Source: Seison nebaliae
Lineage: Eukaryota; Rotifera; Pararotatoria; Seisonacea; Seisonidae
Length of the DNA: 24,095 nucleotides
Direction: 5' to 3'
NCBI GenBank assembly: GCA_023231475.1
Contig: JALJEE010000228.1
Span: 1-24,095 of the forward strand
The position numbers and the translations under genes are program-made. Every line of letters begins with the position of its first letter. Within the stretch, counting starts at the first letter, position 1. The notes beneath the pieces are model-generated. The model had not been told where the DNA came from and searched no databases. It saw only the letters and a program-made list of their open reading frames with translations. Below are positions 9,057 through 21,000 of this stretch, piece after piece.

Positions 9057-12000
9057 GTTATCATCCTTATATTTTTCGATTCCATATTGTTCCTAACTTA
9101 TATTATTCTAATCCTATTCCAAAATCTTCTTATGTGATCGGTTTATAGGCGAAGGAGTGAAATTGACAAACTTCACTCCCCGAACGATCTATAGCAATGG
9201 AGTTATGTTGTTTATATGGGGATCGGATTTTTCGAAGACTACGTTCAGTTTCGATAATCCAAAACTGGGAAACAAAGTATTTCTGAAAGATCTGGTGAAA
9301 AGTTATTCATGCGAGATACATCCCGATAAATGCAACACACATCAACTAACTTGCTACATTCCGTTATTATTCCTCTCTAAATTAATTCGATAAGTTTTTG
9401 AAAACATTTTATGTCTTAAGGAAAATGCCCACAGGAAAATATCGAATTCATGTTATCGTAGATAGTATTTACGAGAAGTCGATTGGAAATTTGTATTATT
9501 GGGATAGTCAGACACCTACGCTTGAAGCCATTGAAAATGGTGTTTCGATACCTGGTAGTCTGTTAACATACACCGGTTCTTTTAAAACTGTTGTTGTTGG
9601 CAGTGATGCATTCGAAGGTGATGAGATTAAACTTGTTAGGTTAGATGCTTTGTTAACTATTTAAATTTAACATGAAATGAAATTAACAGAGCATTTATTG
9701 GTGGTGCCAAATGTAATATGATGAATGAAAGCTCGACATTCGAAGGAGTTGGTTTTCCTGGTGAAAATGACCAAGTATTCGGTATAAGTACGAGTGAGAT
9801 CAAATGTAAGAATGAGGGTGGTTATGTTGGTTATCAAAATGGAAGTATCCTTATTTCTGGTCCATATGGTCGTACCAAACAGACGTTTTCATATATTACT
9901 CCAGACGAACAACTTTATATGCATCAGACATATGCCGTCATTAAAAAGATAAGTCAAGAACATATTGTTTTCCAGGAAGGTAGTCAAATTCAGATCGAAG
10001 GTGAATTCTTTGATGCTACTGAATCACCAATCGAAGTAACAGTGGGATCTCGTCGATGTCGATTATTAGAGAATAGTGATCAATTCATTTCGTGCACATT
10101 AGATGCAGATATTGGAATGGAGAAGAAATGTTTAGGTAGTCGAGGTGCATACATTTACGAATGGGAAAAAGAAATTGACATTGAGAATGAAGCCATCTCA
10201 ACCGCTACAAATAAAACATGGGTGGATGGATTTCCGGTAAAAGGATGGGAATATAATGATTCCAATCAAGGTTTTATGAGATTCGTTCTCACCATACCAT
10301 TAACATCCACTTATGGGACTGGAGGAGTTGAAGTGTCTTTGAGAAAATTGCAAGAAAATACTTTTAAGAAATGGAAGGATCCCATTGAGATGGTTGAAAA
10401 TGAGGAATATGAAGTGAGAATTCCATTGGCATTAATTTCTTCCTTTCAATTACGTCAATATAAGACACGATTTGTCACACACAGTCATTCTTCGATCGTT
10501 AATCAATTATCGGTAGGATTCAGTTTAACATTGACCGAACCGGGAATTAAAGGGGAAATGGTACACACATTTAAAACGGAATATCTTCCAGATACTTATG
10601 TTCTGTCACTTCAAAGTGGAAATGTTAATGTATATGACGTGAAAAGTTCGATTGGTCAATGGGTTCGATGGAAATTCGGGAATTTCATGAGTGCATCATT
10701 CCAAATATCTCTAGGTTTATCTTTTGAAAAGACTAGTGCCCAAATGTTGGAAGTGATGCCTCAGATCAAAGCTTATATCGATCTTCTTCTTTCTTTGAAA
10801 AATACGGAAAAATTATACGAAATCAAATATGAAAAAGGAAAGTTAACATTGACACTTAATCCAATCATGAAGAGTGATGAAGAAATTGAACTCGTTGTTG
10901 CTGATGAAAGTATGAAAGTTGTTGACAAAGAGACAACTGTTGGAGAAGACAGTCAAGTTCCAATTGGTTGGTGGCAAACCGGTTCATATCGATCGGCTCC
11001 TTTCATCGATTTACAGGTAAGAAAACCGACTATCATCGAAAATTTGAAAGTCATGTTCCAAAACCATTGTCCGGAATATATGATTAATTCCGATGTTCCG
11101 TTGCCTGATGGAACGAAACAAAAAGTATTCGCTCAATTTTCCGGTTATGGTAATATGGCTGATGAGAAATTATGTGGCCGTACTTCGTACAAGATAAATC
11201 ATTATATTGAATTTAATTTAAAGAAGAATCGAATAATCGATTATCCTACCGTTAATTTTCCATTTTTTATATCATTCTTCTAAATTTTATCCTTTTAGAT
11301 TTGTTTCGGTGTGAAAGGCACCTTATCTAAAATTCAATATTTAGGAACGGTAAATATCGATATCATGAGCGAAGAGAAAGAATTTAGTGAATGGAGTTAT
11401 GAATGTGTAACAATTGATAAAATGGATTTCATTAGTCAGAAATTCTTACAAGTTGATAAAATTCGATTTTTCGGTCAAGCCTTCATCGATGAAATAACAA
11501 TCAGGAAGAATAAAATTAGTGTAGATACAAATCAAATAATTGCCACTCCTTCAAAACGAGTGAAATATAATCAGAATGAATTAGATGGTAATAAGTTAAT
11601 GTTGAAATTTTTGATTCAATCGACACAATGTCAACCTTTCGGCGATGATGATATTCAACTCGTCTCCAGCAAGAATGATATGGCGACCGCTAACAAACTT
11701 GATAATGATGTAGATCAGTTAAAGGGAAACGTTCTATTAAAAAGTGACGAGTTATCTCAAACAATTTCGGTGGATGTTACTGAAATGTCGAAAGAAGATT
11801 TGGAGAAATCGATTTATATGAACTTGAAAGAATATACGAATGTGAAAGTTGATGAGATTTCCAACGAATGTGATAACAAAAATTTCTTAATAAAATTTCC
11901 TCGAACAACCAAAAATTTTGATATTGAAATTTCCAAAGAACAAATGGTCTCCAGCGACAAAATCACACTCACCACCCAAGTTAATGAACATTATTTGGGT

Positions 12001-15000
12001 TATGTCAATTTGCCTGGTGATTTCATTCGACCGTTAATGGAAGAATGTGAAAATTCAGATAAAGTGGCTGTTTCTGTAAAAATTAATGGAATTAATTCAA
12101 AGTGTTGTGGTAATTGTCTGGTGAGTGTGATAACTCCAGCGGAAATGTCGATTGTCGATATCTCCAATGACGGTACTAATCAATTATCGATTAGATTAAA
12201 TGACGAGATTTCAACGGATAATTTGAAGTCATTCAAAATTAATCTTGTCAATGAGAAAGGAGAAACAATGTGTTGTCAAATGAAAGGAATTGATGGAGAC
12301 ATTTTGACTTGTTTGTTGCAAGAGAAATATTTAGAAGGTCCACTTATCATTAAAATGGTTTCTGATGATTTTGGAAAAATCGTTAACAATTCCAAATCTG
12401 CCGTGCAAATCATTCCACAAGTCGACCAAATTGAATATAATGATAATATGGTGAAAGTGACAGGTCGATATCTTCCATCGGACAACAACATTTTGAAGAT
12501 AGATAACAAACAATGTTCGACATTGTTCCCAAATCACGAATTTATTCTATTTGATTGTCCAATAAATTCTCAAGTTTTTTTTTTTAATTTAAAATTTTTA
12601 TTCTTAAAAATTTCTTTTTTTCTAAATGTCATAGATTCCACAATCAATCGATTATAATGGAGAAGTTATTCCGATTAACAAATTGAAGAAAAATTTAGAG
12701 ATTTCCACTACTCGACCAATAGGAAAAATTCGAGATTACGAGATGAAATATGGTTCGAAGAAGAGGATTGTATCTCGAAAATTTTCGGAAGTGATGATAT
12801 TAAAAGGTGAGCAATTGGACAATGTTACCAAAGTTTTTTTTGGAACTGAGAAACATTTGGCGAAAATAGTTGTGGCGGATGAGGACGAGATATTTTTACA
12901 GACACCAGAAACTATCGAAGTTGATGGAATTTATTCCTTAGGAATCTGTGAAGATGTAACATGTGAATTGCAAGAAGTTGAAGTGGAATTTGCTTTTGGA
13001 ATTTATGATATTTCGCCAAAATGTGGATCGTGGTATGGTGGAACGAATGTAACGGTTCATGGATTTGGATTACCGTTCGATTGTTCGAATGCTTTCATCT
13101 CAATGAATGATAATCGACGATGTCGATTGATGGAATGTATGAATGATAAAATAATTTGTCAAACAGCGTCTGGTGTCAATGAATTAGTGATTGATAATTC
13201 TGGATATTCGGAGACGATGGGAGATAAGTTTAATTGGCACCCCAGAACAACAACAGCAAAAATTGGTCAAAAAATTACCTGGATATGGAAATATAGTTCG
13301 GGATATAGTCAAACTGTCGCACCGAGAGTGATTGAAGTGAACTCTAATGGCGAACAGAAATCTAATGGATTTTCAAGTGGATCACTAGGTCGAATCGATG
13401 GAACATATTCTCGAATATTTTCTACTGCAGGTACTTATTATTTCAGTAGTGGAATAATGATGAAAGATTCAACTCATCAAATGTTTGGAAAGATCATTGT
13501 TCTCGATGAAACGGAAGTTACCGATACTCCTCAAACCAACACTCTAAAAGTATATATAGATAACAAATTAGTTCCGATATATGAGACCCCAAATACATTG
13601 ACACTGAATGAAAAATGTCAAAATGAAAAATTTCAATTTGAATTTCGAAAAAATCTCTCACCCACTATCGAATCGATTGATGCAAATCAAATTTTTTTCG
13701 AAGATACAGTTTCCGTCATTCGAGGAACGAATATCGTGAAAGATGCTGAAAAACATCAAATTTTCGCAGTTCAATTCAAAAAGAGAGAAGATCTTCTAAC
13801 CGATCCATCATCAGTATATCCTCGTCGCATTAAAGTGATTGATAAGCAGAAGTTCGCACAATGTATCTCGATTAATGAGTTGAATAAAGAGAATGAAATT
13901 CATTGTCGATGGAAATTATTATCCCCCATCAATTATGGACAATCATATTGGCTCGATGTAAATATCGGTGATGGCTATGGTCAATCGTTGATTCGTTCAG
14001 ATGCGAACGCTGAAATTATAATTCGATTTAAATATGTATTCCGAAGTATTTCTCCCACATCTGGATCAACTTATGGTAATAATCTAATGACATTAGATAT
14101 CAAAGGTGTTCCCACTTATGAAGTGGTTCAAGTAAAAATTGGTGAGAATGAATGTCGAATGAAACCGATGGTCGGTTTACTCAAATGTGTTATTCCTCCC
14201 AATAATGTAGGAAGTGAAGAAGTGACTGTTTCTCTCAATGGTGCCGAATATGTTTCATGTGCTTCCTGTGATTTCGTCTATGATTCGTCGCTGGTTTATC
14301 GATTAACTGGATTTGAAGGAGAAAAGAAGATTTTGGATGAAGAAAATTTGTTGAAGATTTTAGGAACAAATTTGATATTCGAAGAAGACATTGAAAGTGA
14401 CGAGAATTATATCATTCTCCTCAATAAGAAGAAGAAGAGGAAATATGAATGTAATATAATGTCGATGGAGGGTGATTATTTAACCTGTAAATTACCACCA
14501 TCTATATTACCAGGTGAATATCAACTTGTCAGTATTGTTACTCCGCAAATTGGAATGATAGACAATAAAATTTCATCAAATCTATTTATCGATTCTGAAA
14601 TTCAAATGAATCCGTCAGTCGTCAACATGTATCCAAATGGAGGGAATGTTATCGAATTTCTGACTGTCGAACAATTTGACGATATAAATAATCAAATATT
14701 TTTCCATTCGACAACTAATGATAAAAATAAGATCAAATGTCTATTCATAACGGATTGGAAGATTCAAGAGGAAACAACAATTAATAAGAAATATTGTGTT
14801 GTCGGTTTTAAGCCGGTGGTGGAAGTGACGGAATATATTCCTTATATCTATCGATATGGGCAACAATATAAAGAATTGACAGATTTCAAATTGGTGATGA
14901 ATAGCGATGAAGATCCAGTTCCATCAATGGAATTTGATGATTTGACAATAAATGATGAGAATGAATATTTCGCAACATTGAAAGATGTCGATTCCATTTC

Positions 15001-18000
15001 CATCAACATTACAACTTCCCAACTCTTATTTTGGAAATTGTCGGAGAAGAGAAGTGTTTTTACTGATATCATTGATTTAACGGATAATAAATTAAAATTC
15101 AAATTGAAAGGTGGTAAAACTGGAGTTGATTATCGTGGTAGCTTCAGAGCGAACAATATTCGATTTTTACAAACGAGGTTTATTTATACAGATAAATTTT
15201 CTATTAACTCTTCTTCCTTCTAGAACGAATACATTACGATTGGAGAAAACGGAAGCAAAAACCAAATTCGATTTATATTATGCCGGCGGTGGTCAACGAA
15301 TGGAAATCGATCAATTAGGTTTCTCTTCTCTATCCACCAATATTACAGTTGGTGATGTGCCATGTGGTGATGTTCAAATTAATGGACCGACTGTTAATAA
15401 ATTTTTATTTTTGAAATTTCATTCAAATATTTTTATTAGTTATCATGTCTCTTGCCACCACTTCCCCAATATGCGGAAGAAAGTGTCGCAGTTAAACTGC
15501 AATTGAACGATGAAGAATTAACAATTTCTCCTAACATTAAAATCAGTGCGGATGATATGATGACAGTGTCATATATTCCTAAATTATATGGCGGTTCAGG
15601 TGGAGGAAGTGTCTTAGAAATTCAAGGTTTTAATAAATTTTCCCTTCTATTCATATCAATTGAAATGGAAATTTAGGAAAGAATTTCAAAAGTACTTGCA
15701 ATTTGCACGAGGTGAGAATGGGTGGTCGAAAATTGGCATGTGAGAAATCGTACACTAACACGAAGATTCGATGTGAAACGTTATCGAAATTGGAAGATAA
15801 CAAGAATTTGGTTCAAGTATTTTTCGACTGTGATGGTTCAATCATACCAACCATCTTCAAACCAAATCCTTTAAAACAATTCAAAGATGAAGATCATAAG
15901 AGATCCGTTCAAAGTTACAATCAAGAAATTAATGTTCCATTTTTTCTTCTTTTATCATTTCTATATTTTAATTGGACTTTATAGGAGAAATCAGATGGTG
16001 TTTGCTTTACTTATATCGATCGATGGAGTAGCATTGCTACTTGGAACAATGAGAACGTTCCGGAAGAAGGTGATTTCATTATCGTTAATAAAAAGGATAC
16101 GATCGTTCTTGACACAACGACACCAGTCCTCAAATTCTTATTAATTAAAGGAGGAAAATTAATTTTTGATCCAATAAAATCGGCACATTTGAAAACGGAA
16201 AATATTCTAATTACTGAAGGTGGTACATTGGAAATTGGGACGGAAGAGAAACCATATATGGCATCAGGTAAAATCACAATGTTTGGTCATTTAAGATCAA
16301 CGGAATTACCGTTGTTCGGATCGAAGACATTAGCATTAAGAGAAGGTACAATTGATATTCACGGTTAGATTCATTGACGATCATTTAGAAAGTATATTTT
16401 CACTTGTAAATAATGATAGGAAAGGAGATTGGACGTCCATTCACCGTCTTAGGTGAAACTGCTAAAGTTGGTGACACACAAATTAAATTGAAAGATTCAG
16501 TACCATGGGAAGTGGGTAGTCTAATCGTTATAGCGACTACAGGCGATAGAGTTTCGATGAATGAGAGTGAATTGGCAACCATTAAATCGATTGATGGAAC
16601 TGGAAAAATAATTGGATTAGAAGTTTATCATATTAAATTTTTTATTTATTTTATTTATTATATTATTCATTTTAATTTTATGTTATGTTGATAGAAAGCG
16701 TTGGAACATGAACATTTGGGAATTACGACACGTCTTAATGGGAAATCATATGAAATAAGAGGTGAAGTTGCGTTACTATCGAGAAATATAAAGTTCTCTG
16801 GTTTCTCTCATCCATCTTGGCATGTGAAGATTCCAGCTTGTACTCCTGGATTTGATCCAGGTAATCTTTCAATTGTCTTCTTTCACTTCATATTTGTTTT
16901 CAGGAGAATTTAGTGTACAAACTTGTTTCCAAGGTCGATTTGGTGAAGAAATTGGTAGTGATCAATTTGGAGGAGCAATTATGGTCTCTCAGGAAGTACA
17001 AGGTTCCCAATCGGTTCAATTACGAATATCGAACTTAGAAATGGAACATGTGGGACAAGCATTTCGACTTGGACGTTATCCTATTCATTTCCATCGAAAT
17101 GGTCATATGGCTGGTTCTTATGTTCGGGCTACCACCATTCGAAATGGTTTCAATCGTGCAATAAATGTACACGACACGCATAATGTGATGGTGGAACATA
17201 ACGTCGCTTATAATATTATGGGTGGTGCATTCTTTTTTGAGGATGGTAGTGAACAAAATAATACGATGCAATACAATCTCGTTATGTTTGTGAAAGCATC
17301 GACCTCGTTACTCAATGATGATATTACTCCGGCCGCTTATTGGATTACTCATCCAACTAATTACATTCGACATAATCATGCAGTAGGAGGAACTCATTTT
17401 GGTTTTTGGTATAGAATGCATGAACATCCTGATGGTCCTAGTGCGACAACAGATATATTTTGTCAATTGGCACCATTGGCAGAATTCCACAATAATACCG
17501 TTCATTCAGTTGGTTGGTTCGGTTTGTGGATTCATAAGAACTACACTCCAGAAGTGACAGCTCATTTTACCGATTTCTATACGTGGAATAACGAAAAAGG
17601 AATTGAAGTGGTTGTTGGAGGCAAATTGAAGTTTTCAAATTTCGTATCAATTAATGAGGATTTCTCAGGTTTTGAGGGGAAATATGCCGAGCATTTCGAC
17701 CAATATTCCTACACCGACGGCTACTTGTTGGAAAATGCATTCATATCAGCGAAACTTCGATCATCTGATCCTTGTGTAACGAGTAAAGGCGTATTACCAC
17801 CATGGGGTAGCGGTTTTATGTTGAAGAATATCGAATTTTATGGTTTTGACACCACGGAATGTTCTGCAATTTCCGGTCCAGTTCTAAAGTGTCATTGTAA
17901 GCATGATTGCGGTGGGTATATGCTAACGACTGAAAACTTAAAATTCATCGATTCTCCTAATCGCATTCTGTTAAAATGGCTCTCACAACTCGTGCTGGTC

Positions 18001-21000
18001 GATAAAGACGGAAGTTTGACGAACAAATTACCTTATTCATCAATCAACACCAATTATGGTCTAGCTGGTGTGGAAAGTATGGAATCGAATGACTTAAATA
18101 AGGGAGCTTATATTTATCCACCTAAATGGCGAAATTGGGTACATTTTGGTATTACAGCAGAATCATTTATTGGGTCTATATGTATGGAAATAGAAATGCC
18201 AGGTCTAAGTGATACCATCAATCAAGTAACTTATGAAAAGAATTTAATAATTAAAAGAGGATATATGGGATCACTTCAAGCCAATGAAACTGGTCTCTTA
18301 ACATTCGTATCGTGTGGAAACAACTCACTATTTTCACCGGCTGCTCAATTACAATTAAATTTGGTCATTGAAGATCTTCCCGAATTTTCCTGGATAATTA
18401 TTGGAGTCAATTTGAAAATGTTACCAGATAAGGTTACCATCTCCAATTGGGACGTTCCATCGAAAGGAAAGAATTCAGATAAGCCATTATCATATGACAA
18501 TAATGTTCATGGCGATTGGTATTATGATGCGAATGATGAAGTTCTCAAATTCTTGCTAACAAACAACGGAGTTTATGACATCGACGCTATCAAATGTGAT
18601 TATCCAAATTGTGAAGAACCGTCGAGTGATGTAGATACGAGTAAATTTGTTTCGCCAATTTCTGGAAATGAATTCGAAGAAAAATTATTGAACGGTGAAG
18701 TTGATCGATGGAGCGATGTGGCCACATGGAATAAATTGATGGGAATGTCACGTTTGCCTCAATCAGGAGATAATGTAACAATTGGTAATGGGAAATGGGT
18801 GTTGATGGATGTTGAAGAAGTGCCACGATTAAATGCCTTAAATATTTATGGAAATCTTGTTTTTGATCGATCGATCAAGACATGTTTATTCCAAACGAAC
18901 TATATTAATGTATTTGGACGTCTGGTAATTGGATGGGTCGACAAACCGATGTTAAATAAATGCACAATTCGATTATATGGAAAAAGAAGTGATCCATTCT
19001 TCGAACCGAAAGGCTTTACAACAGACGTCGGATCGAAATTTATTGCCGTTTATGGAACGATGGATATTCATGGAAGAAAACGATTTCCAAGTTGGACAAG
19101 AAGTCAAACGGCAATTAAAGGAAATACAATTCGATTAGTAGAACCAGTGGAATGGGAAGTAAATGATGAAATATCCGTCGGTGCATTTTCAGACGTCTCA
19201 AACTACAAAATCATTTCAATCAGTGACGATCGACAAGAGATCAAAGTCAACTCAACAATATTTTCAGCAGCAAACACAGAATATTCATATGACAGATTAA
19301 CGAATGGACAAACGACACATTTAACTCCCGTCGTTGCTTTATTAACGAGATATGTGACGATTGAAGGTGATGATAATGCTCCAGCTGATTATTGGGGTTC
19401 AAGAATAATAGTAACGAAATTAATCGATTTCGATTATAATGAAAAAATTGGAACGGCTCGAATCTCTCACGTAGCAATGAGGAATTTCGGTCACGAAAGT
19501 TTATACGACGAATCATCTCCTCATTATGGTATTGCATTTTTTAAGACAGCTGACTCATTTGGATTGTCACAATCTTATGTATTAGATAATTCGTTTGTTA
19601 ATGGAAATGCACCAGCAATTGGATCGTTTGGAGAAACGAGTAATTTGATTATAAAGAATAATGTCATTTATCGAGCTGTCAGATTTGCAATTCGAACAAC
19701 TGGAATTTCACCAATTATACGGAGTAACGTTATCTTAGATACGATCGATGGATTTCAATTGAGTTCCGATTTATCATACACAGAATTGGAACATACGGCT
19801 GTTATTTATCTTATTGGAGCGAATGCTGTCCAATTGATCGATAACGTTGTGATAAAATCATATTGTGCCGCTTATAATTTCCTTGATTATTCTTGTACGG
19901 TAAAAGGTAATTTATCAGAAGTTCCTGATTATAATTCGGTGGGAAGAAAATCGGGACAGATTGTTGAATTCGATGAAACGAAAGTTAGCATTGGATCTCT
20001 ATTCGTCAATAATCATGCTTATGGTTCTTTGGTTGGAACATTAATCATACCATCACAAGGTCAATTGAGAGGCGATTGTGTTTTGATAGCTGATTTCGTA
20101 TTCGTTCGTCAAACGAAAGTTGCAGTATATGCTCAATCGAGATTACCGGTCCATATCCAGAATGTGTTGACGATAGAGAATGCCATTGGAATTTATGTGA
20201 TACCTTACCGAATGTACACTGGACGACATGTACGAATCAGTGATTCGGTAATTGTAGGTCGAGATAAGAATTTACCCAAATGTACCGTCTTACCTACCGC
20301 CGTTAAATTAGAGGGAGTGATTGGAGTTGGAATATCAGAACTACCACGAAGAAAGAATAAAGAACCAACGAAAGATATATTAACACGTGAATCGAATCCA
20401 TATTTCGATGATGGTTATCTCCAATTGGATAATGTGAAATTCGTCGGATTTGGAAAGGATTGTCTCCAATCCGATGCCGCCATATCTACATTACCACATA
20501 ATGATGATTCGGCTATACCAGTCTATCTCTCTAATATGCATTGGGAGAGTGTTACGCGAAAAGTGTTCAATGCTCGTCCTCGTTTGGGAATGATAAATCC
20601 AACGGATTGTGTCGATATGGAATGTGACGGTTTAAAGAAAGTTCTTATTGTTGATACTGATGGAACGTCGTTCGGTTCAGTTGGAGCTACAGCATTCTCG
20701 ATGGCAGAACTTGCATATAACGGAGATAAACGTCGTGGAATCGGAGATTATCGTATACCAGCATCAATGACTACTGACAAGAATGGTGCATCGATTAAAA
20801 TTGATAAATTGGTCAAAGATCATGGAATAGTTAGAAATGATGAATGTAAAACATTAACAGATAGTCAAATGCATTTATGTTACTCTTACACATATGCTCA
20901 ATTGATTTTAACGAATAATGATTTCGATAAGGAAACTCGACGTCTCTCTCCTATTGCTATATTATCAGATGATGGTTTTGTCGATCTATTAAATGGACCA

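Noticed and set aside
12276-12537. Minus-strand ORFs inside PKHD1L1, also at 14848-15102, 17035-17505, 18590-18826, 19247-19537 and 21337-21606
   Set aside because: They are antisense to well-supported coding exons, share no motif with known proteins and arise from codon bias on the sense strand.
15887-16144. Plus-strand ORF spanning an exon-intron boundary of PKHD1L1
   Set aside because: It is in the wrong frame. The G8 domain reads in another frame from 15985, and the stretch 15934-15984 is an intron.
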